14,943 nucleotides of DNA from JAYTQG01 sp043746815 (GCA_043746815.1 JAYTQG010000251.1:1-14943), one strand, 5' to 3'. Shown: positions 1 through 6,679, counted from the first letter of the stretch. Notes: generated by a model not told the origin, from the sequence alone. Made by a program: numbers and translations.

Positions 1-136
1 CCGCCGCTGCACCCGGAACCATGTCGGCGATGACGCAGTGCTCGGCAATGTCAGGTCGCCCGCGCAGGAGGCCAGCGACCATCGCGCTGCCCATCGCCCC
101 GGCCCCAACTAATCCAAGCGACCCGGGCCAGCTCAC
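1..136 (-). CDS. proC: Pyrroline-5-carboxylate reductase, N-terminal part (cut by window edge)
   Basis: Only the first 45 codons are present. The product would reduce pyrroline-5-carboxylate to proline with NAD(P)H in the cytosol. The visible part is the start of a Rossmann fold: a short beta strand followed by GAGAMGSAM at about residues 11-19, matching the family's GxGxMGxAM nucleotide-binding motif, then the GLLRG helix end. The GTG start is chosen because it overlaps the stop of the upstream protease gene as GTGA (133-136), which indicates translational coupling; there is no strong ribosome-binding site. proC commonly lies beside yggS and sepF in Gram-positive division clusters, which supports the call. 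The catalytic C-terminal domain is outside the window and cannot be checked. Confidence 0.88.
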   Translation of the reverse strand, partial: MSWPGSLGLVGAGAMGSAMVAGLLRGRPDIAEHCVIADMVPGAAA

Positions 137-2040
137 GGGGTACCGTTCGTTCCAAGCGTTGCGGCGTACCTCGGCAGGTGCGAGTAGCCCTCCGGGCGCG
201 TCGTGATCTCAACTCCGTGGCCGATCATCAGGGCTGCGACCTCGTCAGCAGTCAGCGAACCGGTGACGTTGAGTCTGCGGGACAGGTCGATCAGGAGTGC
301 CCGGTGGTCGCCCAGGATGTCGCGTGTCTGCGCAACGAGCCGGGACATCATCTTTTCGACATCGGTCTCGGCTGTGGTCTTATCCATCGCGTAGGCGAAT
401 TCCATGGTGTAGGTGGCCTGGAACTCCTCGTCGAAACCGTAGCGACGCACATAGTCGAGCGCGAGCATCGTGGCTTTCTCACGGTCCTCTCCCCTGCCGA
501 TCGTCGCATCGGCCTCCCCGAAAACGACCTCCTCGGCCAGACCACCAGCGAGGAGCACCCGGATCTTTCGCACCATGCTGTCGCGCGTCTCCAACACATC
601 GTGCGGAAAGGTGAAACCCGCGGCATAGGTCGCCGCGATCCGCGAGGTCAGCTGCAGGGGAGCCAGCCCGAACTCGACGGCGTATGCCACCGCGTGGCCG
701 GCCTCGTGCACGCTGACGTTCGCGAGGACGTCCCCGGTGCGCCGCTGACGTGCCTGGTCGAGACGCCCGGTGAACGGACGCGTCACGACGGTCGCGCCGT
801 CCAGCGACGCGCGAATCTCCGACTTCTCGGCGTCGTAGTCCAGGTCGATCCGCGTTGCACCCTGGGATATCGCCTCGAAGAGGGAAAACGCGAGGTTTCG
901 TTCCAGGACGTCGATCACGCTTGACAGCACCGGGCGCACGCCCTGCGATGGGAAGACGCCATTGCGGTAGATGAGCTCGGCGATCGCGTCCCCGACGTGG
1001 ACATCGATGCCGAACCGTTCCTTCGTGGACGCGACGATGCGCGCGATCTCCTTGGCAATCAGCTCTTCGAAGTCAGCGCGCCGCAGGCTCGGGTAGATCA
1101 GATGAATGTTCCCGAACCGTGACACCTGCTCCGGCTTGAAGCGCTTCGTCAACGCCTGCTTGATGTCGACGACGCTGATCTTCTCCGTGAAGGCGTGGAA
1201 GATGTCCGCGTCCACATCCGCCTCGTCCGTCATCCGGGCAACTTGGAAGGCATCGTCAAGGTTCCCGCTGACGAGAATCAGGGTGGACGAGTGGTCCACC
1301 GGTTCGTAGATGCGCTTACGCCTGAGGGCATGCTCGAGCTCCGGCAGCAGCTCGGCGTTCGACCGCCCGGCAAGGTCCTCGACCGACTCCTCAAGCCCGA
1401 ATGTCTGGCGCAGGCTCTGGGCCTGCCAGATGCCAATCGGGGAATCGGGGTCCACATCCTCCCCGCGATCCTTACGTCGGCGTGAGTCCTTCGCGCCGAA
1501 GTAGACCTCGGAGTAGAGGCTGTCCAGCGACGCCCGCTCGCGGCGTGCGAGGCGCCCATCAGAGAGCAGTTCCCAAAAGTCCGTGAACTTGGTGTCCTGA
1601 ATCGGCTTGCCGTCCGTGTCCAAGGTGTTGAAGCGCTGAATCTCGTCAAACAGAACGATTTTGGGACGCGAGTCGTTAAGGGTGTTTCGGTCGAGCACCG
1701 TCGAAACCGAGGTGATCCAGCTGGTCGTATCACCATTGGAGAGTTCGACCTCAGCGAAGCGCTCCTGGAAGTCCAGGGCCCGCACCAATCGGCGGACGAG
1801 GTCGGTCTTACCGACGCCCGTCATACCCCACAGGTTCACGATCAGTGGGCGCGTCAGGACCTCTGGCATGAGGTACCACACGCGGATGCAGTCGATGATC
1901 TCGTCAACGATCGCATCGATCCCGACGAAGACGGACTTCAGTTCCGACCGCGCCTGATCCAGCCGGTCGTTCCGCGTTCGCATCAGTTCCCGGTCGACGG
2001 TGATTCGCCCGGGTGATGTGGGTGCCGCCTTCTTTGCCAT
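133..2040 (-). CDS. Clp/HslU-type AAA+ ATPase fused to an M41 (FtsH-type) zinc metallopeptidase
   Basis: A 635-residue protein, probably an ATP-dependent protease with motor and peptidase in one chain. Motor: Walker A GMTGVGKT (72-79), Walker B IVLFDE (128-133), sensor-1 region SGN with N260, a likely arginine finger in PEQVSRFG (R308), and sensor 2 GVRP (R369) in a Clp-type small domain. Peptidase: HEAGH zinc site (445-449), then LAGGLAEEVVFGEA (497-510) and D519, the probable third zinc ligand, as in FtsH. Unlike FtsH it has no N-terminal membrane helices, and its motor looks like the Clp/HslU clade rather than the FtsH clade. About 90 residues (roughly 164-252, rich in charged residues) are inserted between Walker B and sensor 1. 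No GYVG or FVG pore motif is seen; W108 is the aromatic in that region. The ATG at 2040 is the longest plausible start but lacks a clear ribosome-binding site. It lies 68 bp after sepF and overlaps proC by 4 bp. Both domain calls are firm; substrate and role are unknown. Confidence 0.9.
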   Translation of the reverse strand: MAKKAAPTSPGRITVDRELMRTRNDRLDQARSELKSVFVGIDAIVDEIIDCIRVWYLMPEVLTRPLIVNLWGMTGVGKTDLVRRLVRALDFQERFAEVELSNGDTTSWITSVSTVLDRNTLNDSRPKIVLFDEIQRFNTLDTDGKPIQDTKFTDFWELLSDGRLARRERASLDSLYSEVYFGAKDSRRRKDRGEDVDPDSPIGIWQAQSLRQTFGLEESVEDLAGRSNAELLPELEHALRRKRIYEPVDHSSTLILVSGNLDDAFQVARMTDEADVDADIFHAFTEKISVVDIKQALTKRFKPEQVSRFGNIHLIYPSLRRADFEELIAKEIARIVASTKERFGIDVHVGDAIAELIYRNGVFPSQGVRPVLSSVIDVLERNLAFSLFEAISQGATRIDLDYDAEKSEIRASLDGATVVTRPFTGRLDQARQRRTGDVLANVSVHEAGHAVAYAVEFGLAPLQLTSRIAATYAAGFTFPHDVLETRDSMVRKIRVLLAGGLAEEVVFGEADATIGRGEDREKATMLALDYVRRYGFDEEFQATYTMEFAYAMDKTTAETDVEKMMSRLVAQTRDILGDHRALLIDLSRRLNVTGSLTADEVAALMIGHGVEITTRPEGYSHLPRYAATLGTNGTP

Positions 2041-2108
2041 CGGCGCATTCTGCAGGAGGACGGCCCTACTCAGCAGAGAGCCGACGCGAGGGAGGGCTGA
2101 ACGACCCT

Positions 2109-2651
2109 CTAGTACTGGTTGAAAAAGCCCCGCTCCATGAGACGTGCGCGTTCCTCGGCGGACACTTCGACATTGCGCGGGGTGAGCAGGAACACCTTGT
2201 CGGCGACGCGCTGCATGCCGCCGTCGAGGGAGTACGTAAGCCCGCTGGCGAAGTCGATCAGGCGCCGCGCCAACTCGTTGTCAGCGGCCTGCATATTGAT
2301 GATGACCGGCACGTTCTGCTTGAACTTGTCGCCGATCTGCTGGGCGTCATTGAACGCCTTCGGGACGATTAGGTTGACCTCCTGCGGCTGGCGCGAGGAA
2401 TCCGCCGAACGCACAGCGCGCGGACCGACGGTGGTCTCGTCCGAGAAGATGTCGTCGAATTCCTCGGCGCGACGGCGCGTTGAGCCGATGCGACGGACGT
2501 TTGGACGATCCTCGTAGGAGCGCTCCAGGTCGTCGGGCTCGCGTGCCGGTCGACGGCGCGGGGTCTCCTCTTCGTCGTCGTAGTACTCCTCCTCGTCGTC
2601 GGACATGCCGAAGTAGGCGAGCACCTTCCGCCATTGGTCGCCGAGTGCCAT
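2109..2651 (-). CDS. sepF: Cell division protein SepF
   Basis: A 180-residue SepF, the protein that bends and tethers FtsZ polymers at the membrane of Gram-positive bacteria. The N-terminal segment MALGDQWRKVLAYFGM fits an amphipathic membrane-binding helix. It is followed by a strongly acidic tract (about 18-29) and an Arg/Asp-rich flexible linker. The conserved C-terminal fold occupies about 91-167, starting EVNLIVPKAF and including NVPVIINMQ and the GLTYSLDGGMQRV region that dimerises and binds FtsZ. The ATG at 2651 is preferred over one 39 bases upstream because it lies 4 bp after the yggS stop, has an AAGGGG ribosome-binding site 7 bases upstream, and gives the usual SepF N-terminus. The pgeF-yggS-sepF order is the classic ylm division cluster. 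Confidence 0.96.
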   Translation of the reverse strand: MALGDQWRKVLAYFGMSDDEEEYYDDEEETPRRRPAREPDDLERSYEDRPNVRRIGSTRRRAEEFDDIFSDETTVGPRAVRSADSSRQPQEVNLIVPKAFNDAQQIGDKFKQNVPVIINMQAADNELARRLIDFASGLTYSLDGGMQRVADKVFLLTPRNVEVSAEERARLMERGFFNQY

Positions 2652-2655
2652 CCGT

Positions 2656-3354
2656 TTACCCCTTCGCCCGTTGGAAAAGACCCCGCCCAAGACGCACCAG
2701 TGTTGCGCCCTCTTCTGCAGCTACCACGTAGTCCTGACTCGTTCCCATCGACAGGTCCGCCACATCATGGCGCCCCTGCCACTGCTGCGCGAGCGTCTCA
2801 CCCAACTCTCGCAGCCCCGCAAAGTGAACACGATTCGCCTCCGGCGACGCTGACATCGGCGGCATCGTCATCAGCCCACCCACCAGCACATTTGGCCAGC
2901 GCGAGACGTCGTCCATAAAGGACGGGAGGTCACTCGCTGTGATTCCGTGTTTAGTTGGCTCATTCGCCAGGTTCACTTCGACAAGGACCCGCACGGTCCC
3001 TTCCGAGCGGCGTGAGATCTCTTCCACGAGTTCCCGCGAGTCGACGCTGTGAATCAGACGAACGATGCCGAGGACGTCGCGGACCTTGCGTCGCTGGAGG
3101 TGGCCGATGAAGTCAAAGGTGATCGCGTCGCCGAGCACGTCGCGCTTTGCCTGGAGGTCTTGCAGTCGGTTCTCGCCGATGACTGCCACCCCGGCGCGCG
3201 TGAGAAGGTCCGCCTCCCTGGCGGGGACGTATTTGCCCGCGACAACGATCTCGGCGGGCGGGCGACCCGACACGCGACTGGCGTCGAGGAGGTGCTCGCG
3301 GGCTTCCGCCAGCGCTGCCGCGAGACCCTCGACGTAGCGGTCCGTGTCCGTCAT
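2656..3354 (-). CDS. yggS: YggS/YlmE-family PLP-binding protein (PLP homeostasis)
   Basis: A 232-residue single-domain PLP-binding protein with an alanine-racemase-like TIM barrel fold, known from the family to maintain vitamin B6 and amino-acid balance rather than to catalyse a defined reaction. Family blocks are present in order: VVAGKYVP, where K41 should form the Schiff base with PLP; GENRLQD; FIGHLQRRKVRD; HSVDS; EVNLANEPTKHGI; GGLMTMPP; and the C-terminal phosphate-binding LSMGTSQDY plus VRLGRGLF. The ATG at 3354 is chosen because it overlaps the pgeF stop as ATGA and has a GAGGAG ribosome-binding site about 10 bases upstream; an ATG 30 bases earlier would extend into pgeF. The neighbours pgeF and sepF are the normal ylm cluster partners. 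Confidence 0.96.
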   Translation of the reverse strand: MTDTDRYVEGLAAALAEAREHLLDASRVSGRPPAEIVVAGKYVPAREADLLTRAGVAVIGENRLQDLQAKRDVLGDAITFDFIGHLQRRKVRDVLGIVRLIHSVDSRELVEEISRRSEGTVRVLVEVNLANEPTKHGITASDLPSFMDDVSRWPNVLVGGLMTMPPMSASPEANRVHFAGLRELGETLAQQWQGRHDVADLSMGTSQDYVVAAEEGATLVRLGRGLFQRAKG

Positions 3355-4040
3355 GCGTTGAGTATCTCCTCGCCGCGGCGCCAAATCAGCCCGGCGTGGC
3401 GACCAGCGGCGGCGCCCTCACGGCGATATGAGTAGAAGCGCCCGAGAGGATCGCAGGCAGTGCACGCCAACCGGTCGGCAATGGCGGCCGGTGAGACTCC
3501 AGCGCGTTCCAACGCAATCCGGGTGGCTCGGCCAAGATCTACCGCACTCCCGACGACCGTCTCGGCGCCAAATTGGTCCGCGAAGGTATCCCGCACGTCG
3601 TCGCTGACGGGGTAGCAGCAGGGGCCAATCCCGGGCCCGATCGCAACGGCAAGCCCACCCGGATCACCGAGGGAAGCGACCGTGGCACCGATGATCCCCC
3701 CAACAATGCCCCGCCACCCGGCGTGGGCGGCCGCCACGGCGCTGCCGTCTGTCCGCCACATGAGGACGGGAAGACAGTCGGCGCCACGGGCCACCAACGC
3801 GAGCCCCGCCGCGTCGGTGACGAGACCATCGGCGCAGCCCTCCGACTGCTGCGCCTTTGAGACCCGCAGCACGACGTTCCCGTGCACCTGCTGATTCGCG
3901 ACGATCCGGTCCGGGGCCAGACCCACCGCCCCCGCAAGCCGACCGATCGCGTCGGAGCCGCGTCCGGGGGCGAGATCGAACTCCCGACCGGTGAACACTG
4001 CCCCGACCCCCGGAGGGGTATCGACGTGGATGATCCTCAT
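3351..4040 (-). CDS. pgeF: PgeF/YlmD-family multi-copper-oxidase-like purine nucleoside phosphorylase
   Basis: A 229-residue member of the YfiH/YlmD (DUF152) family. Characterised members cleave purine nucleosides, deaminate adenosine, or edit peptidoglycan precursors; which applies here cannot be told from sequence. The metal-binding active-site residues are visible: H53 in QQVHGN, C89 in GADCLPVL and H106 in AAAHAGWRG. Other family marks are GPGIGPCCYPV (135-145) and DPLGRFYSYRR near the C-terminus. The ATG at 4040 gives the usual N-terminus and overlaps the cca stop as ATGA; the frame is open for another 61 codons upstream, but that part lies antiparallel-free inside cca and is low-complexity Arg/Pro/Gly. 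A GGAG ribosome-binding site lies 8 bases before the ATG and is partly enclosed in a small hairpin. Confidence 0.94.
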   Translation of the reverse strand: MRIIHVDTPPGVGAVFTGREFDLAPGRGSDAIGRLAGAVGLAPDRIVANQQVHGNVVLRVSKAQQSEGCADGLVTDAAGLALVARGADCLPVLMWRTDGSAVAAAHAGWRGIVGGIIGATVASLGDPGGLAVAIGPGIGPCCYPVSDDVRDTFADQFGAETVVGSAVDLGRATRIALERAGVSPAAIADRLACTACDPLGRFYSYRREGAAAGRHAGLIWRRGEEILNA

Positions 4041-5224
4041 CGGCGGATCTCCGCCATGGCAAGTTCCAGTTGGGATTCCCGGCTGTCTGGGACAAGGCCA
4101 TCCAATCGGTCGGCGCGAACCCGCCGGAGCGCCCGGCCGATATTCGGCCCAGGGACGGCGCCCGCCGCAAGGAGGTCGCCGCCATCGATCGCGAGGCGGA
4201 CCGGCTGCCAGTCGCGCCACCATGTCGCCACCGACTCGGCCCCGGCCGTCAGTGCGCCCACCGCCTCGGCTGGCGTGAAGTGACCGAGGCGCGCGTCGAT
4301 TTCGGAGGGACGCTCCAGGGTGATCAGTTCAGCAGCGACTGCTTCGCCCTTTTGATACGCGAGGGCATCGGAGATCGCCCATCCCGCGAAGGCCGACCCC
4401 TTCAGCGCCGTTCCTTGAATGCCGGCCCCGAGGCGCAGCGCCCATGCCCTGACGTCTGGTGCCGACCGCCGCGCCAGGCCGTGGTCAATCCTGGCGCACG
4501 TGTCCTCAGCGGTCCCCCGCACCCAGGGTACGCCGAGGCCGCTGAGGAGAGACAACCCGCCAGGCGAGGTATCCGAATCGAACATCCGCTGCAGCTCATC
4601 GGCGACCCGTGCAGAGCTGAGATCCAGCGCGGGAGCCATGGCACGCGCCGCGACCTCCGTCTCGGTCTCAAACCTCAGGCCAAGGCGACTGGCGTAGCGG
4701 ACACCCCGAACGAGGCGGCTCGGATCCTCCGCAAAGGCATTCGGCCGAATCAGGCGGAGGAGACGCGCGTCAATGTCGAGGAGACCGTCGTGTGGATCGA
4801 GGATGGCCTCGGTCCCGGTCTCGCCAAGGCGAAGAGCGATGGCGTTAACCGTAAAATCGCGACGAGCGAGGTCCTCCTCGATCGAGGCCAGGGAAACCTC
4901 CGGGAGTGCGCCCAGCGCCCGATAGGACTCCCGCCGGGCGGCCACCAGATCAATACGGCGCCCGCGTTCGGGAAGGTCCACTTCAGCGCTGAGAAAGCGC
5001 GGGTGGATCACCGCGGCCCCGCCCAACACGTCCGCAAGGCGATGGGCCAGAGCGGCGGGATCGGTCAGAGTCACGAGGTCAAGGTCAGGCCCTGCCCGAT
5101 ATCCGAGCAGCGGATCGCGCACCGCACCGCCGACGAGGAACAGCGGCTGATCGATCGCAGCGAGGACATCCGCCACCAGCGGGTCCGTCGCAAGGGCGTC
5201 GAAGAGGCGACTAAGCTCTGGCAT
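4037..5224 (-). CDS. cca: Class II CCA-adding tRNA nucleotidyltransferase / poly(A) polymerase family
   Basis: A 395-residue class II nucleotidyltransferase that would add or repair the 3' CCA end of tRNAs. Motifs: FLVGGAVRDPLLG (about 29-41) binding the triphosphate; DLD with catalytic carboxylates D47 and D49; a third acidic residue D92 in RRIDLVAARRESY; EEDLARRDFTVNAIA (116-130), whose RRD recognises the incoming base; and EDPSRLVRGVRYASRLG (166-182). There is no HD phosphohydrolase domain, as in many actinobacterial forms. The ATG at 5224 fits the family start and has an AAAGGGGG ribosome-binding site about 11 bases upstream; the frame stays open 95 more codons but that part shows no family similarity. 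It is the first gene of the minus-strand run and overlaps pgeF by 4 bp. A poly(A) polymerase activity cannot be excluded. Confidence 0.93.
   Translation of the reverse strand: MPELSRLFDALATDPLVADVLAAIDQPLFLVGGAVRDPLLGYRAGPDLDLVTLTDPAALAHRLADVLGGAAVIHPRFLSAEVDLPERGRRIDLVAARRESYRALGALPEVSLASIEEDLARRDFTVNAIALRLGETGTEAILDPHDGLLDIDARLLRLIRPNAFAEDPSRLVRGVRYASRLGLRFETETEVAARAMAPALDLSSARVADELQRMFDSDTSPGGLSLLSGLGVPWVRGTAEDTCARIDHGLARRSAPDVRAWALRLGAGIQGTALKGSAFAGWAISDALAYQKGEAVAAELITLERPSEIDARLGHFTPAEAVGALTAGAESVATWWRDWQPVRLAIDGGDLLAAGAVPGPNIGRALRRVRADRLDGLVPDSRESQLELAMAEIRR
4042..4055 (-). promoter_or_regulatory. Small hairpin enclosing the pgeF ribosome-binding site
   Basis: On the transcribed strand GGCGG and CCGCC pair around a 4-base AGAT loop, ending 1 base before the pgeF start codon. 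The GGAG ribosome-binding site is inside the stem and loop. Because this lies in the last codons of cca, ribosomes finishing cca would open it, which would couple pgeF translation to cca. The pairing is seen directly; the regulatory role is inference, and in GC-rich DNA such a short stem may be chance. Confidence 0.35.
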
Positions 5225-5479
5225 GTGGCGTACGACCCCCTTTCTGAAAAGCTCGCTGGTCAGACCCATGTTGCCGTGCCGGACCTTCTGGAGGCGTTCG
5301 CGCGGCTTGAGCATCTGACCATCCCTGAGTTGCAGCAGGCATTCGACAATGCCAACGAGCGCTTCCGCACATGGGTCGAAGACTCTCAGAACGTCGGGCG
5401 TCCGATCAGCGAGGCCCCCGACTATCTGGACCGGATCGCCCTGGACTCGCTCCTGGAGCGCCGAATGTGGTGGGAGTAG
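5225..5479 (+). CDS. Uncertain small ORF upstream of cca (possible gene or remnant)
   Basis: An open plus-strand frame of about 84 codons from a GTG at 5225 to TAG at 5477, directly beside the divergent cca start. The translation is rich in Asp, Glu, Gln and Leu, with likely amphipathic helices (DLLEAFARLE, IPELQQAFDNANERFRTW) and a tail ending LDSLLERRMWWE. By my count GC at codon positions 1/2/3 is about 71/40/77%, and the third-position value resembles leuS (about 79% over its first 73 codons). Against it: no ribosome-binding site before the GTG, no room for a promoter outside cca, and an equally open antiparallel frame. I do not recognise any family. It could be a small gene, the 3' remnant of an older gene, or a chance frame. 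Confidence 0.3.
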   Translation: MAYDPLSEKLAGQTHVAVPDLLEAFARLEHLTIPELQQAFDNANERFRTWVEDSQNVGRPISEAPDYLDRIALDSLLERRMWWE

Positions 5480-5632
5480 CGCCCCAGACTTGACCCAATG
5501 TCGACACATTCATCCCGCGTGGCGTCACCATTTGGCGACTACGCTGAAACCGGGAGGTGGTCCGGGGTGGCCCCTGGGAGACCCGCACTTTTCGGGCGGT
5601 GACGGAACGCTGACCGGCGGCGTAGAGGGTGC
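5480..5632. promoter_or_regulatory. Divergent control region between cca operon and DUF4349-like gene
   Basis: This 153-bp stretch has no convincing coding frame and should hold promoters for the plus-strand gene at 5633 and probably for the minus-strand run. Visible elements are a TTGACC hexamer (5490-5495), a perfect 8-bp palindrome TGTCGACA (5499-5506), a TACGCT hexamer (5540-5545) of the TANNNT type used by actinobacterial -10 boxes, and a GC-rich GGTC...GGGG/CCCC...GACC inverted repeat (5559-5583). None is spaced as a textbook promoter, so exact start sites are not assigned. Confidence 0.4.
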
Positions 5633-6679
5633 ATGGACACCACACACGCTGCGCCCACCGCCCTGGCCCCCCACCGACCAACCGGCCGTACCATCGCTGC
5701 CGTCACTGCGGCATGCGCGCTCGCCGCGATCGCCCTCCTCCCCGGTTTGGAGACTGACTCCCAGGTCACATCGTCCCCAGCCGGGCTGGCCACACGTGAC
5801 CTGCAGCAGAAAACCATCGGAGCACCAACCGCGAGCACAGGGGCCTCAGTCGCCGCGACCCCGGGCGGCGCCCGAGCGGCCTTCACCTCCGCACTCCCCT
5901 TGAGCCTCGACCGAGCCGAGCGCGTGTCGTCAGCGACCCTGCTCCTCGTGGACGACCGCGCCGCCATCCAGGCCGCCATTGACCGCGCGAGGGCCGATGT
6001 TCGCGGCCTTGGGGGCCACACCGTCAGCTTCAACGAGACCGAGGGGCGCCCGACCACCGAGGACCCCTGCCCCCTCCCGATCGACGCCTACTCCTCCGGC
6101 GGGCGCGCCGTGCCCTTCCCGTGTCCACGCGTCGGACAGCAGGGCGACGCCGCGCAGTTGGTTGTCGCCGTTCCGATCCCCAGCGTCGAAGCGCTGCTTC
6201 GAAAGATGGGCGCCTACGGATCCATCATTGGACGCTCCACTCAAATCGTGGATGCCCAGAGCGGCCTGGACGCCGCTGGCAAGCGGACCGCGCTCCTCAA
6301 CCGTCAGATCGCCGGACTCCAGACGCTGATCACCAGCACCACCGGTGACACGCGGGCGCTCCGCGGCCAGATGGCCGAACTTGTCCGCCAGCGCTTGGCT
6401 CTTGAATCCTCCACTCAGGGCCAACGCGCTGAGGTTCGCCTTGCGGAGATCGCCATCAACCTGACCACGGTCCGCCCGCCGGGCATGGCGTCCGCACGAA
6501 ACTGGTTTCAGCGGGCCGTGCTGACCGGCTGGCACCGTTTGGTTGCGCTCGCCGCGAGGCTGGTCGCATTCCTGATCGTCGGGCTACCGGTGCTGGGTGC
6601 CCTCGTTCTCATCGCACGGCCCGCCGCCCGCCGCTGGCGCCAAGGACGCACCGCCCAGGCACCTACACCACAAAGTTGA
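5633..6679 (+). CDS. DUF4349-like membrane-anchored protein
   Basis: A 348-residue protein with an N-terminal hydrophobic helix (about 21-38), a long extracytoplasmic part, and a C-terminal membrane helix (about 303-328) followed by a basic cytoplasmic tail. The central region matches my recollection of DUF4349: a LLLVDDRAAIQAAIDRA helix, a GGHTVSF strand, AQLVVAVPIPSVEALLRKMG, then an IVDAQSGLDAAGKRTALLNRQ coiled-coil stretch and a terminal RLAEIAINLTT-like strand before the membrane helix. Family function is unknown; an envelope or lipoprotein-like role is inferred. An insert at about 145-170 contains two cysteines (PCPLP and PCPRV) that could form a disulfide outside the cell. The ATG at 5633 follows a GAGGG motif at short spacing. 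It is a lone gene, converging on leuS with a 17-bp 3' overlap. Confidence 0.8.
   Translation: MDTTHAAPTALAPHRPTGRTIAAVTAACALAAIALLPGLETDSQVTSSPAGLATRDLQQKTIGAPTASTGASVAATPGGARAAFTSALPLSLDRAERVSSATLLLVDDRAAIQAAIDRARADVRGLGGHTVSFNETEGRPTTEDPCPLPIDAYSSGGRAVPFPCPRVGQQGDAAQLVVAVPIPSVEALLRKMGAYGSIIGRSTQIVDAQSGLDAAGKRTALLNRQIAGLQTLITSTTGDTRALRGQMAELVRQRLALESSTQGQRAEVRLAEIAINLTTVRPPGMASARNWFQRAVLTGWHRLVALAARLVAFLIVGLPVLGALVLIARPAARRWRQGRTAQAPTPQS

Noticed and set aside
178..924. Long plus-strand ORF (248 codons) opposite the protease gene
   Set aside because: Composition is His/Arg/Gly-rich with no family signal and it lies entirely antisense to the clearly recognisable M41 domain; it is a GC-rich shadow frame.
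4070..5220. Plus-strand frame open across the whole of cca
   Set aside because: Codon register is exactly complementary to cca, which has all catalytic motifs; only the part beyond the cca start (5225-5479) is kept as uncertain.
5559..5583. GC-rich inverted repeat as an intrinsic terminator
   Set aside because: Stem arms are only 4 bp with uneven bulges, there is no T tract on either strand, and it lies upstream of a gene start.
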